Assembly: GCF_042649685.1 (NCBI RefSeq)
Contig: NZ_JBHRZT010000072.1
Coordinates: 682,001 to 746,000 of the forward strand
From: Bacillus_BA songklensis
GTDB taxonomy: Bacteria; Bacillota; Bacilli; Bacillales; Bacillaceae_H
Direction of reading: 5' to 3'
DNA length: 64,000 nucleotides
Made by a program: the position numbers and the translations under genes. Below are positions 35,726-44,447 of this stretch, piece by piece (position 1 is the first letter of the stretch; every line of letters starts with the position of its first letter). The notes under the pieces were generated by a model. It saw only the letters and a program-made list of their open reading frames with translations. It had not been told where the DNA came from and did no database searches.

Positions 35726-35772
35726 TTTACTTTAAGGCCGATAACACAGCTTCTTCTTTTTTCATGCCCCAC

Positions 35773-36495
35773 TCATAAAACAAGTAAATAAATTTTGATG
35801 GAAAAGATACCGACCAAAAAGAAAAAGGCAAAATGAGCAAACGATAATCCCTTTATCGATTTCCTCAAAAATTCGTTCATTGTTACATAGCAAAAGCTCC
35901 CAATCGATCCTCCTGTCAATAATGCATTCAGTTTGACGGATTCTATGTTCAATTCATGGCCGGCCCAAATACTGACTCCAAATGCGGCGGCTAACACCAG
36001 CATCATGACGATGAAAAGCCAATCGCTCATTTTGACAGCTTTAAGAGCAGCTATTAAAGCTACGCCTTCTGGTATTTGATGAAGAATAAAAGCCAGCAAA
36101 AAAGAGGAAGTAGCATAAGCAGTGTACCCTGCATTAAGCCCTATATTTAATCCAAATGGAATACTATGCAAAATGATGGCCATAAACAAAAAGTAAGGCA
36201 ACAGCGCTTCATCTGAAGCATAAAAATGTTTATGTAATTGTGATTCGATCAACTTCATGAAAACATAGCCATTGAACATTCCGGCTGCCACTCCAAGCCC
36301 CCCGTAATAATGAATAGAATGAGGGACCATTTCCATTAGCAATAAACCCGTTATCATTCCACCGCAGCAGCTGTAAACATAGTAAACACTTCTTTTTAAA
36401 AAAGAGCAGATGATTTTTCCGACCACTCCTCCAATTCCCATCCCTACAAATGAAGAAACCATAGCCCATAGTGCAAAATTCCAAACACCCGACAA
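35773..36495 (-). CDS. ZIP-family metal transporter
   Basis: A 240-residue protein from TTG 36495, supported by GGGAGGGA; the 64 codons upstream look non-coding. ILHSIPFGLNIGLNAG and LHQIPEGVALIAALKA are the two ZIP metal-site helices (HxxPxGL and HQxPEG), followed by a C-terminal three-helix group. Probable zinc importer or divalent metal transporter. It is divergent from a CzrA-type repressor gene with a 168-base shared upstream region. Confidence 0.88.
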   Translation of the reverse strand: MSGVWNFALWAMVSSFVGMGIGGVVGKIICSFLKRSVYYVYSCCGGMITGLLLMEMVPHSIHYYGGLGVAAGMFNGYVFMKLIESQLHKHFYASDEALLPYFLFMAIILHSIPFGLNIGLNAGYTAYATSSFLLAFILHQIPEGVALIAALKAVKMSDWLFIVMMLVLAAAFGVSIWAGHELNIESVKLNALLTGGSIGSFCYVTMNEFLRKSIKGLSFAHFAFFFLVGIFSIKIYLLVL

Positions 36496-36663
36496 CTTAT
36501 TCCCTCCCTGTTTGACTTGTTTTTTCGAATCACAGTGAAGCTGTACGACAAAGGCGATCCCGTTTTGCTGATGGTTTCTTTGCCTTCCCGTTTCATCCAA
36601 GATGAAGCTATATTTAAAAATATGGTAAAATAAAGACAAATATGTGATGAGAGGTCTTTCGTA

Positions 36664-36996
36664 ATGGAAAAGGAACAAAATGAACACGATGATGCATTGG
36701 AAGAAAAAGAGTTAGATGAAGAAACGCTCTTTATTATAACGCAAACATTTAAAGCACTATCAGACCCGACCCGTTTGCGCATTTTACATTTGTTGTTTCA
36801 GCGCGAGCATTCCGTGAACGAAATTGCAGAAAAATTGGGCTTGCTTCAGTCGACCGTTTCCCACCAGCTGCGTTTTCTTAAAAATCTGCGTCTAGTGAAA
36901 TTCCGCAGACAGGGAACGACTCTGTATTACTCCCATGACGATGAGCATGTGATGGATTTATTGAAACAATCCATTGAACATGCCAGACATCACTGA
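36664..36996 (+). CDS. ArsR/SmtB-family zinc-sensing repressor (CzrA-type)
   Basis: A 110-residue winged-helix repressor (KALSDPTRLRILHLL, VNEIAEKLGLLQSTVSHQLRFLKN). The C-terminal helix reads DEH, ten residues, H, two residues, H, exactly the D-x-H-x10-H-x2-H alpha-5 zinc/cobalt site of CzrA and SmtB. It should release DNA when zinc is high. Likely targets are the CDF exporter at 37413-38342 and perhaps the divergent ZIP gene. Confidence 0.92.
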   Translation: MEKEQNEHDDALEEKELDEETLFIITQTFKALSDPTRLRILHLLFQREHSVNEIAEKLGLLQSTVSHQLRFLKNLRLVKFRRQGTTLYYSHDDEHVMDLLKQSIEHARHH

Positions 36997-37124
36997 TATC
37001 GCCTCTTGAAACTTGCGCTATACTGCCATCGGACAAGCAACTTTTCATACAACGTTACCTTTAAGAGACAAAAAACGAAAGAAGCGTGCCTCCAAACCGT
37101 AAAAAAAGACGGCTTTAGGACACC

Positions 37125-37270
37125 CTAAACTTCATTTTTCAACCTCCTTCACTGGTCCTTCTTCTATTCGCGGCTTTCTGTTCTTTCCCCCTGAACATGC
37201 TCACAAAGGTTCATGATGTGACATAGGCGCTTTTTGCTCATGTCACATCATTTACGTGAATCCATATATT
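37125..37270 (+). repeat. Dispersed hairpin repeat R3 (short form)
   Basis: It lacks the first hairpin: the conserved head (CCTCCTTCACTGGTCCTTCT, CTTTCTGTT, CTCACAAAGGTT) joins directly to the second hairpin, perfect arms TGATGTGACAT (37214-37224) and complement (37240-37250) around GCGCTTTTTGC, then the tail ACGTGAATCCATATA. It abuts a UPF0060 gene remnant. Confidence 0.8.
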
Positions 37271-37367
37271 ATTGGCGCGGTCCCCACAACATGATGGAAA
37301 CCCCTGCTGAACAAATGATCGCTCCTATCCAATCGTATGTATCGGGTGTTTTTTTATCAACATGAAA
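37269..37367 (-). pseudogene. C-terminal remnant of a UPF0060/YnfA-family gene
   Basis: About 31 codons reading VDKKTPDTYDWIGAII then SAGVSIMLWGPRQ and stop. This is the well-conserved end of YnfA small membrane proteins (KKPDxYDWIGAxICLIGVxIM). No start and no N-terminal segments, so non-functional. The stop codon touches the end of R3, and the broken upstream edge touches the czcD terminator. Confidence 0.65.
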
Positions 37368-37397
37368 GCCCTCCCGGCTAAACAGGAAGGCTTTTGT
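37365..37397 (-). terminator. Terminator of the CDF exporter gene
   Basis: On the minus strand AAAGCCTTCC pairs with GGGAGGGCTTT around a 9-base loop, 16 bases past the stop. Confidence 0.8.
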
Positions 37398-37412
37398 CTG
37401 GCAGGACCATAA

Positions 37413-38342
37413 TCAGTTGCACTGCTCATGATCGGGGCAGTCTAATTCGCTTCTATCAATTTGAATCGTTGTATGTTCAATATGAAATTGATCATGTAAC
37501 ACTTTCTTCACTTGTAATATGATTTCATTATAATCCGTTGTCGCATCCACCACTATGTGACAACTTAATGCGGGAAAGTCAGAGGTAATCGACCAAACAT
37601 GCAAGTCATGGACACCTTGAATAGAATCAAGTGATAACAATACTTTTTTCACTTCCATAACGTCAATATTAATGGGGGCTCCCTCCATCAATACGTGAAA
37701 CGAGTCCCTTGTCACACGCCAGCCGCTTATAATGATCAATACGGCAACAACAACACTGGCAATCGGATCAGCGATACTCCACCCAAAAAACATAATAAGC
37801 AGAGCCGCGATGATCGCCCCAAAGGAGCCTAACATATCCCCTAGTACGTGTAAAAAAGCACTTCGGACATTTAAATTCTCGCTCGTATCCCCTTTCAGTA
37901 AAATAAAAGCTGCCGCTATATTAACGATAAGTCCAATAATAGAAATCACGAGCATTCCTGAACTGATGATTTCCGGAGGATTCATGAATCGCTGGTAGGC
38001 TTCCCAAAAGATATAAAGTGAAATGACGACTAACGTTATGCCGTTTAAAAAGGCAGCTAGAATCTCAAATCGTTTATAACCAAACGTTTTGGTTAAAGTG
38101 GCCTTTTTCTCGCCAAACTTCATTGCCAGATAGCTGAGCCCAAGTGCGGCGGCATCGCTTAACATATGACCAGCATCTGATAACAAAGCAAGGCTGTTGG
38201 TCATAATTCCCCCTATCACCTCTACAATCATGTACAAAGTAATAAGGGTAAAAGAGAGCCCCAACGCTTTTTTATTTGCCGTTCCGTGATGATGATGACC
38301 ATGGTTGTGAGAATGATCATGATGATGGTGTGAATGCCCCAT
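37413..38342 (-). CDS. czcD: Cation diffusion facilitator (zinc/cadmium exporter)
   Basis: A 309-residue CDF protein. The His-rich N-terminus (HSHHHHDHSHNHGHHHH) binds metal. LLSDAGHMLSDAAAL and HVLGDMLGSFGA carry the transport-site His/Asp residues, and a cytosolic ferredoxin-like domain starts at about 210. The C-terminal segment ELDCPDHEQCN ends with Cys and His residues. It exports zinc, cadmium or cobalt in exchange for protons or potassium. The CzrA-type repressor 400 bases away is its probable regulator. Confidence 0.93.
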   Translation of the reverse strand: MGHSHHHHDHSHNHGHHHHGTANKKALGLSFTLITLYMIVEVIGGIMTNSLALLSDAGHMLSDAAALGLSYLAMKFGEKKATLTKTFGYKRFEILAAFLNGITLVVISLYIFWEAYQRFMNPPEIISSGMLVISIIGLIVNIAAAFILLKGDTSENLNVRSAFLHVLGDMLGSFGAIIAALLIMFFGWSIADPIASVVVAVLIIISGWRVTRDSFHVLMEGAPINIDVMEVKKVLLSLDSIQGVHDLHVWSITSDFPALSCHIVVDATTDYNEIILQVKKVLHDQFHIEHTTIQIDRSELDCPDHEQCN

Positions 38343-38380
38343 CTTGTTAACCTCCTTAACATTTCATCACTTACTTTTTA

Positions 38381-38592
38381 CTATATAGGTCCAACTTAAG
38401 TTTTTAACCTCTGTCATCGAGCCTTCTTCTATTTGCGTTTTTCTGTTTTCTCATCTTGAGCAGGCTTACAAAGGTCTTCGTATCAGCGGCTGACAAGAGC
38501 CCGTAAGGGAGCTTGACAGCCGCTTATGTGTTGAAAAGCTGACATGGCCGCTTTTGGCCATGTCGGCTTTTCAATGTGGATCTATCTATATA
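38381..38592 (+). repeat. Dispersed hairpin repeat R4
   Basis: Full-length copy between czcD and the amidase gene. The first hairpin lies at about 38483-38528 (CAGCGGCTGACAAG with CTTGACAGCCGCT). The second hairpin has 18-bp arms TGAAAAGCTGACATGGCC (38532-38549) and complement with one change (38556-38573), loop GCTTTT. Ends CTATATAGGTCC and GTGGATCTATCTATATA. Confidence 0.92.
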
Positions 38593-38614
38593 TGAATATA
38601 TGTTCATATATAGA
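38585..38614. promoter_or_regulatory. Palindromic ArsR/CzrA-like operator
   Basis: Perfect arms TCTATATATGAA (38585-38596) and complement (38603-38614). The core TGAATATATGTTCA is one change from the TGAACAN2TGTTCA type of palindrome bound by CzrA-like repressors. It lies upstream of czcD, with repeat R4 between, and also upstream of the amidase gene. The target gene is therefore uncertain. Confidence 0.5.
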
Positions 38615-38734
38615 TTATTAAGTAATCATGGATATTGTGCAACCATTTTTAGGTACATTTGCCCTTAATTTTCTCGGACTTATTGACGATTAATAAGTTG
38701 TCCCATAAAATTTCCTTATAGCAGAGGTGATAAA

Positions 38735-40345
38735 ATGTCAAAAAAACCATTTTTATACAGCACATGCTGTTCGCTCGTGTTAAGCCCTTTATTACTCAAT
38801 CCGATAGACTCATATGCGGCCCCCACTATTAATGGGACCATTACAGCCAATACTTTAAACGTACGCTCTAATCCAAGTATGGATGGTTTAGTGCTCGGCA
38901 AGCTTGTTAAAAACAACAAAGTAGAAATTATAGATGAAAAAAACGGCTGGTCTAAAATTACATATCAACATAAAGAGGGCTGGATTTCTTCCACATATGT
39001 TCAAAAAGAAAGCGCCAAAACTCCCCGAATCGGGACAGCACAACCATCGGGTCAAAAAACGGGGACAACTGCCATTGTCAAAGCGAGTAATCTAAATGTC
39101 CGGTCTACCGCTGGCACGTCAGGTAAAGTCGTTGCTTCTTTACCTAAAAATACGAAAATCAGCATCCTTTCAATTCAAGGAAACTGGGCACAAATCAAAA
39201 CAGCCAACAATCAAATTGGCTGGGTCGCTAAACAGTATTTAACATTATCGCAAACTTCAATACAACCAAATAATGATTCTACTAAGCGTCTGCCTCCGAC
39301 TAATAGCCAAACGGTAAAAATGGGAACCGTCAATGTCAGCAGTTTAAATCTCCGGTCGTTGCCGAGTACATCAGGTAAGATCATGGCATCCTTATCCCGG
39401 AATACAAAAGTAACGGTTCTGGGGGTTAAGTCAGGCTGGGCGCAGGTGAAAACGGCCACCGGTCAAAGCGGCTGGGTGGCTGCACCATATTTGACGATGA
39501 AAGCAACGGACGATGGAGGGACAACAGAAAAGCCCGATCTACCATCAACTAAACCAACCTCTCCTTTTGCTGCGGTTACATTAAAATCAAATGCCAACTT
39601 GCGAAAAGGACCTGGGACGAATTTTGCTGTCGTTGGGAGCGGAAAAGCCGGTACCACTTATACGCTTGTTAAAGAGCAAAACGGCTGGGTAAATATAAAA
39701 CGGCCAAACAATCAAGAAGCGTGGATTGCAGGATGGCTTGTTTCCAAAGGAAATACTCCTCCTTCTGTTCCAGCTTCGCCGTCTCCTGTTTCTTCTGCTG
39801 TCCTAACAGGCAAAACCATTGTCATTGATGCCGGCCACGGCGGTAAAGACAGCGGTACAGTTGGTCAAAAGGGAGCTTTTGAAAAAGATCTGGCGCTAAA
39901 TACGGCACGTCTCGTCGTCTCCTCCCTGGAAAAAGCGGGGGCGAACGTAATCATGACGAGAAGCGATGATACTTTTATCTCTCTTTCCGACCGCGTGGCC
40001 GTCAGTCACAAATATAAGGCCGACGCGTTCATTAGCATTCACTACAATTCAGCAAGTCCAAAAAGCAGCGGGGTAATGTCCTTCTATTACACAGCCGCAA
40101 AGGAAGAAAAACTGGCAAAATGTATTCAAGAAAGTTTAGTTCAATATACAAACATGAAAGATATGGGCGTTCGCTTCGGTAACTTCCATGTTATCCGGGA
40201 AAACAAACAACCAGCCGTGCTGCTGGAACTCGGTTTCCTTTCAAATCCCAGCGAAGAACAGTATGTTAAATCCAAGGCTTTCCAGGAAAGTGCTGCAAAA
40301 GCAATTTCCGAAGGAATCGTTCGTTATTTTCAAGCCCAAAAATGA
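38735..40345 (+). CDS. N-acetylmuramoyl-L-alanine amidase with four SH3b repeats
   Basis: A 536-residue secreted protein: signal peptide to about residue 28, four bacterial SH3 modules (about 33-92, 113-173, 195-254, 278-335; each with LNVRS or ANLRKG and GW.. motifs), a Ser/Pro linker, then an Amidase_3 domain with IVIDAGHGGKDSG, ISIHYNS, and PAVLLELGFLSNPSE. The zinc ligands His, Glu and His are present. It cleaves the amide bond between muramic acid and the stem peptide. Ribosome-binding site GCAGAGGTGA. Confidence 0.95.
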   Translation: MSKKPFLYSTCCSLVLSPLLLNPIDSYAAPTINGTITANTLNVRSNPSMDGLVLGKLVKNNKVEIIDEKNGWSKITYQHKEGWISSTYVQKESAKTPRIGTAQPSGQKTGTTAIVKASNLNVRSTAGTSGKVVASLPKNTKISILSIQGNWAQIKTANNQIGWVAKQYLTLSQTSIQPNNDSTKRLPPTNSQTVKMGTVNVSSLNLRSLPSTSGKIMASLSRNTKVTVLGVKSGWAQVKTATGQSGWVAAPYLTMKATDDGGTTEKPDLPSTKPTSPFAAVTLKSNANLRKGPGTNFAVVGSGKAGTTYTLVKEQNGWVNIKRPNNQEAWIAGWLVSKGNTPPSVPASPSPVSSAVLTGKTIVIDAGHGGKDSGTVGQKGAFEKDLALNTARLVVSSLEKAGANVIMTRSDDTFISLSDRVAVSHKYKADAFISIHYNSASPKSSGVMSFYYTAAKEEKLAKCIQESLVQYTNMKDMGVRFGNFHVIRENKQPAVLLELGFLSNPSEEQYVKSKAFQESAAKAISEGIVRYFQAQK

Positions 40346-40470
40346 ATCTCTCCATTCCTTCTTCCCAACCAGGAATGTGTCTAAACGGGCTCCGGTGCAC
40401 ATAGTGAAAGCGATCTTGTCCATTTTTGACTAGAGTGGAAACAAGACGATTTTTGTTTCAACGAACAATA

Positions 40471-40520
40471 AAGGAAGTCCTCAATATTTATTAGCCGATC
40501 CTTGAGGGCTTCCTTTTTCA
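40471..40520 (+). terminator. Terminator of the amidase gene
   Basis: AAGGAAGTCCTCAA pairs with TTGAGGGCTTCCTT and is followed by TTT. Confidence 0.75.
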
Positions 40521-40550
40521 CTGCACTTAACAAGACCGGCGATTTTTCTC

Positions 40551-40841
40551 TTATAACAAAAACCACCCTGTACATGCAGCTACGACATTCGGAAGGCCGA
40601 AGAAAAACAAATGTAACGCCCATGCTGTTCGTTCAGCACGATGCTCCTCTGTTTCAGAATGAACATTGGCACGTATGTCGGCTCCACCGTTCCATGAACC
40701 CACCAAAATGCCGGAAAGCGCAAAAGAAGCCGCTCCCAAGCCCCCGCAAATCAAAACAAGCCAAAAATAGTCGCTTACCGCTTGAGAAATCGTTATCATA
40801 AATAATGACAGTAACACCCCGCTCAAAAGAGATAGCCTCAT
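40551..40841 (-). CDS. DUF5316-family small membrane protein
   Basis: A 96-residue protein from ATG 40841, placed by AAGGGGG about seven bases upstream. Three hydrophobic segments with the DUF5316 linker NVHSETEEHRAERTAWALHL between the second and third. Function unknown. Single gene. Confidence 0.75.
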   Translation of the reverse strand: MRLSLLSGVLLSLFMITISQAVSDYFWLVLICGGLGAASFALSGILVGSWNGGADIRANVHSETEEHRAERTAWALHLFFFGLPNVVAACTGWFLL

Positions 40842-40952
40842 CCCCATTCCCCCTTCGACGCACAAAGCGTCTTATTATTGGTCTATGCTGCTTTTCTACT
40901 AATATATGTGATAACAAAGGGAGACGACCTTTCTTTTTCTCCGTAAAAATAA

Positions 40953-40996
40953 AAAAATAACCTTTCACTTTGACAAATTTGTGAAAGGTTATTTCC
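40953..40996 (-). terminator. Terminator of the flippase gene
   Basis: Perfect arms AAATAACCTTTCAC and complement around AAATTTGTCAAA, followed on the minus strand by a T run. It overlaps the last codons of the gene. Confidence 0.85.
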
Positions 40997-42323
40997 ACAG
41001 AGGATTTTTTCTTTTGGTTAAAAAGTAAGACACATCGATAGCCTGGCAAATTGTCACATAGTGAAGGAGCATCAACAACAATATCCCTGTATTCATGCCC
41101 ATAATAACACCGATCATTCCTAAATCATGTTGAGATCCAAAGTAATAAATCATCGAAAATGAAACGATATAGGACCAAATCGTATGATATAACGTATCTT
41201 TAACCAATCCCAATCCAATCAAATAAGCTTGCAGAGGGATTGCAAAGAAGTGAAACAGAAAATACGGCCATAAAGCATGCAAGTAAAACACCGCTTCCGG
41301 CGAACGAAAAAACAAATTCGTTAATGGCTCAGCAAATACATACATCATGACAATGGCCGGCAAGCCATATAAAATGGTGATTTGCATCGACTGCTGCAGC
41401 AATTGCTGCAATTTCCCCTGATCGTTTTTGGCATATGCTTCCGATACGGCCGGGATAAGGGCCACCAACAACGAATGAGCAAAAAACGCCGGAAAGAAAC
41501 CGATGGACATCGCTACCCCTGCCATCAGTCCGAAATGCTGGTTGGCAAGACTCGCTGTTAAACCGGATAAAATCAAAGCTTTTTTAATTAAAAATGGCTG
41601 AATGGCATTGGCCACCGAGTTAAAAATCCGTAAACCCGTTGTAGGAAGGGACACCGATAGTAGTTTACGCCGTACATCCGCCCCGCTCATTTGATGGGGT
41701 TTACCCTTAGGGAAATGATGCAGCTGTGAAAGATAAATAATGAGCAAGTATAATAAGACGACCCCTTCGCTTCCAATCAAAGTACAGATGGCAGTAAATA
41801 GTGCCATCTCTATTGTGACAAAATGAAAGGCCTTAAAAACGACAAATAAAATGGTCAGTTGAATCGCTTTGCGAATAAAGTTGGAAACGGCAATGGTCGA
41901 CATGTTATGGACACCCATAAAATATCCGCGCAGAACAGCAGAATACGAGATAATCGGGATGAAAGCAAGTACAATCCATTTTATAAGCGGATGATGTTCA
42001 TGAAAAATAGGAATGTAGGGGAAAAGGAAAAAACCCCCGATGAGAAGAAACACCGTTAACATCGTTACAAATGAAAGGGCATGCCCTAACATATGGCGAT
42101 GTTCCTTCCGATCATGCTCTGTCAAAAATTTGGAGATGGAAACCGGAAGTTCCAAGTTTGCAATCGTGGCAATCAAGAAAATCGTAGGCAAAATCGACAT
42201 ATATAGGCCCATTCCTTCTTTGCCAAGTTCCCGTGCCAGCACCATGTTCACTAAAAACTCGATGAGTTCCGAAACGAAGGCCGCTCCCGCTAAAATAAAA
42301 GTCCCTTTTAAAAAAGTGTTCAT
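40989..42323 (-). CDS. MATE/MOP-type oligosaccharide flippase (SpoVB/YkvU-like)
   Basis: A 444-residue protein with 12 or more transmembrane segments and MurJ/SpoVB-type features: FILAGAAFVSELIEFLVNMVLARELGKEGMGLY at the start, ELPVSISKFL, and PTTGLRIFNSVANAIQPFLI in the middle. YkvU and SpoVB of B. subtilis are similar in length and act at the spore envelope. The substrate is probably a lipid-linked glycan. A sporulation-specific promoter is not clear. Confidence 0.82.
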   Translation of the reverse strand: MNTFLKGTFILAGAAFVSELIEFLVNMVLARELGKEGMGLYMSILPTIFLIATIANLELPVSISKFLTEHDRKEHRHMLGHALSFVTMLTVFLLIGGFFLFPYIPIFHEHHPLIKWIVLAFIPIISYSAVLRGYFMGVHNMSTIAVSNFIRKAIQLTILFVVFKAFHFVTIEMALFTAICTLIGSEGVVLLYLLIIYLSQLHHFPKGKPHQMSGADVRRKLLSVSLPTTGLRIFNSVANAIQPFLIKKALILSGLTASLANQHFGLMAGVAMSIGFFPAFFAHSLLVALIPAVSEAYAKNDQGKLQQLLQQSMQITILYGLPAIVMMYVFAEPLTNLFFRSPEAVFYLHALWPYFLFHFFAIPLQAYLIGLGLVKDTLYHTIWSYIVSFSMIYYFGSQHDLGMIGVIMGMNTGILLLMLLHYVTICQAIDVSYFLTKRKNPLWK

Positions 42324-42664
42324 TCTCTAAACTCCTCTGTCACTTGTCCTTTCTTTCATATATATGTAGACAAGCCGGAAGTTTATTTGTCTTTTTTAAA
42401 AAAATGGTTCCATTGTTCATTCCCCTTTTCGTAAATGAATGGATTGTCATTTTATTGAGCTGAGATAACAGTTCAATATATTCGTCTTTCGAATTTATAT
42501 AAAAAGCAAATTTTAATGTCCGTACTGCTTATTTTTTCTCGTTTATAGAAAATAATAAAATAAAAGGATAATTTTGTATAAGTTGTGACAAAATTGTGAA
42601 AAAAATATTGAAATTTTGTGAACATTATGGTAAATTTTAGTCAAAGGACAAAGGGGATGATTAG
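42324..42664. other. AT-rich intergenic region, no gene seen
   Basis: Between the flippase gene start and the small membrane gene. Strongly AT-rich, with a possible direct repeat of TTGTGA/AAATTGTGA near 42580-42620 upstream of the 80-residue gene. No reading frame or hairpin of note. Confidence 0.4.
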
Positions 42665-42907
42665 ATGAAACGGTTTAGCGGTCGAACAAATGGCATGACG
42701 GAAATGTGTAAAGCCATTGCAACGGTACAACTTATTATTGGTGGAATACTCTTTTTATTAAGCCTTATTGTAAGCGATTACAACCGTGATTTCTTCCTCA
42801 CAATGTTAAGCCTTGGTGTAATGGGTTCTGCCATGGTTATGTTCGGATTCGGTTTATTTATGGGACTCCTTGAAGAATATAGCATTTCTGAAAAAGAGTA
42901 TTATTAA
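42665..42907 (+). CDS. Small two-helix membrane protein
   Basis: An 80-residue protein with two hydrophobic segments (about 16-36 and 42-63), a basic N-terminus (MKRFSGRTNGMTEMCK) and an acidic C-terminus (EEYSISEKEYY). AAAGGGGATG ribosome-binding site. Its own terminator follows. Family unknown. Confidence 0.65.
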   Translation: MKRFSGRTNGMTEMCKAIATVQLIIGGILFLLSLIVSDYNRDFFLTMLSLGVMGSAMVMFGFGLFMGLLEEYSISEKEYY

Positions 42908-42913
42908 ATAAAT

Positions 42914-42962
42914 AAAACAAAAACAGGGTGTTTCCTCCACGTACGGAGAAAACATCCTGTTT
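42914..42962 (+). terminator. Terminator of the small membrane gene
   Basis: AAAAACAGGGTGTTT pairs with AAAACATCCTGTTTT around CCTCCACGTACGGAG (itself partly palindromic), followed by TTTTTC. Confidence 0.85.
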
Positions 42963-43067
42963 TCATTTTTCTTTGTTTTCCATCATTTCCCCTAATGACA
43001 AAATGGTAGCAAAAGAGTAAAATCTTTTTGTAGTTTACTATTTTTATTATCTGAGAGGAGAACGTTT

Positions 43068-44153
43068 GTGAAAAAGATTCGCGTCCTTTTAGCAGGATTA
43101 ATGACTGCAAGTTTATTACCATTTAACGCAGCGTTTGCAGCTGAAAAAACATCCGATATGTACATAGCGGAAGATTTAGAGCCAGACAAATTTGCTTATG
43201 AGGAAATGGATGACTTCATGGCAGCTGACATCATCGATGGATCAGTAGATAAAGATGGTTACGTGTATGTGAAGCCAAACGGCCAAATTACACGTGCACA
43301 GTTTGTCAAAATCCTGGTAAATGCATTAGATTTAAAAAGTGATGCTTCAGCTAAAACATTTAACGATGTAAAATCTAGTGATTGGTTTTACCCGTATGTT
43401 CAAACAGCGAACAGCCTTGGTATCGTAACAGGTCGTCCTGACGGCGGATTCGATCCATACGAGAAAATCAGACGTGATCAAATGGCGGTCATGATCCACC
43501 GTGCATTCAAGAGCAGCGTTACATTCAAGCCGGTAACGAAAACATTCAAAGATGTGCCGAAAGGCCGATTCGGCTACGACGAAATTAATGCTGCTGCCGC
43601 AAACGGCATCATTACCGGTTATGGAGACGTGTTCAAACCGACTGCATTAGCGACTCGCGCTCAAGGAATCGTGATGATTCACCGTGCACTTCAACAACAG
43701 AAATCCGCTTTACCGAATGAGCAGGAATTACAAAGCTTTTTGCGCAATCATATTATCGCTGAAAACAGAGCCGCAGAAGTGATGAATACAGACGAGCTCG
43801 TGAAGCTATATAACAGCAACACAACAGGTTACTATCGCGCAATGGGCCTTGATTCACTTGAAATGTATAAAGATATTTACGGTGATGATGTCCAAATGAG
43901 CATGAAAGCTGATGAAGACTTCAACGTTCATACAATTTCATTAAGCAATAACTATGTGAAATTGGAAGTGACAGACATCCTTTATCACCTTGAAATCAAA
44001 TTTGGCAAAGAAGGCGAAGGCATGAAAATGGATTTTGATATGTCCGGCGAGTATTCATTGAAGAAAGATGCGAACGGACAATGGAAAATCTACAACTTCA
44101 TTCCTTACGACGAAGAGTTAGAAGACACACCTTTTCTTGCTGTAAATCATTGA
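43068..44153 (+). CDS. Secreted S-layer-homology (SLH) domain protein
   Basis: A 361-residue protein with GTG start, signal peptide to about residue 24 (AAFAAEK), three SLH modules (about 40-90, 98-152, 160-215; FVKILVNAL, WFYPYVQTANSLGIVTGRPDGGFDP, YDEINAAAANGIITGYGD) and a C-terminal domain of about 140 residues of unknown fold (LRNHIIAENRAAEVMNTDEL). SLH modules anchor proteins to pyruvylated wall polymer. A second SLH protein is at 51797-53263. Confidence 0.9.
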   Translation: MKKIRVLLAGLMTASLLPFNAAFAAEKTSDMYIAEDLEPDKFAYEEMDDFMAADIIDGSVDKDGYVYVKPNGQITRAQFVKILVNALDLKSDASAKTFNDVKSSDWFYPYVQTANSLGIVTGRPDGGFDPYEKIRRDQMAVMIHRAFKSSVTFKPVTKTFKDVPKGRFGYDEINAAAANGIITGYGDVFKPTALATRAQGIVMIHRALQQQKSALPNEQELQSFLRNHIIAENRAAEVMNTDELVKLYNSNTTGYYRAMGLDSLEMYKDIYGDDVQMSMKADEDFNVHTISLSNNYVKLEVTDILYHLEIKFGKEGEGMKMDFDMSGEYSLKKDANGQWKIYNFIPYDEELEDTPFLAVNH

Positions 44154-44210
44154 TAAGAAAATACGAAAAGGAGCACAGACCTAGTCGATGTTAAAAAATT
44201 AACAAGTATT

Positions 44211-44423
44211 CATATATATAAATCCCACTTAATTTTTTAACCTCTGTCACTGGTCCTTCTTCTACTTGCGCCTTTCTGTTTTTTCATCTTGAACGAGCTT
44301 ACAAAGGTTCTCGTATAAGCGGCTGACAATCTCCCTTACGGGTTCTTGTCAGCCGCTTACGCGTAAATCATTGGACATAAATGCTTTTTATTTATGTCCA
44401 ATGGTTTATGTGGATTTATATAG
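44211..44423 (+). repeat. Dispersed hairpin repeat R5 (first loop inverted)
   Basis: Full length with the clearest terminal inverted repeats: TATATAAATCCCAC at the left and GTGGATTTATATA at the right. First hairpin AAGCGGCTGACA (44317-44328) and complement (44347-44358). Its loop reads ATCTCCCTTACGGGTTCT, the reverse complement of the loop in R2. Second hairpin AAATCATTGGACATAAA (44365-44381) with complement, one change (44391-44407). It fills the gap between the SLH gene and the GerP-like gene. Confidence 0.93.
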
Positions 44424-44447
44424 AAACTATAGTGCGAGGTAAGAATA

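Noticed and set aside
36496..36687. 64-residue N-terminal extension of the ZIP transporter
   Set aside because: It overlaps the divergent promoter region and the start of the repressor gene. The TTG at 36495 has a strong ribosome-binding site and gives the normal ZIP length.
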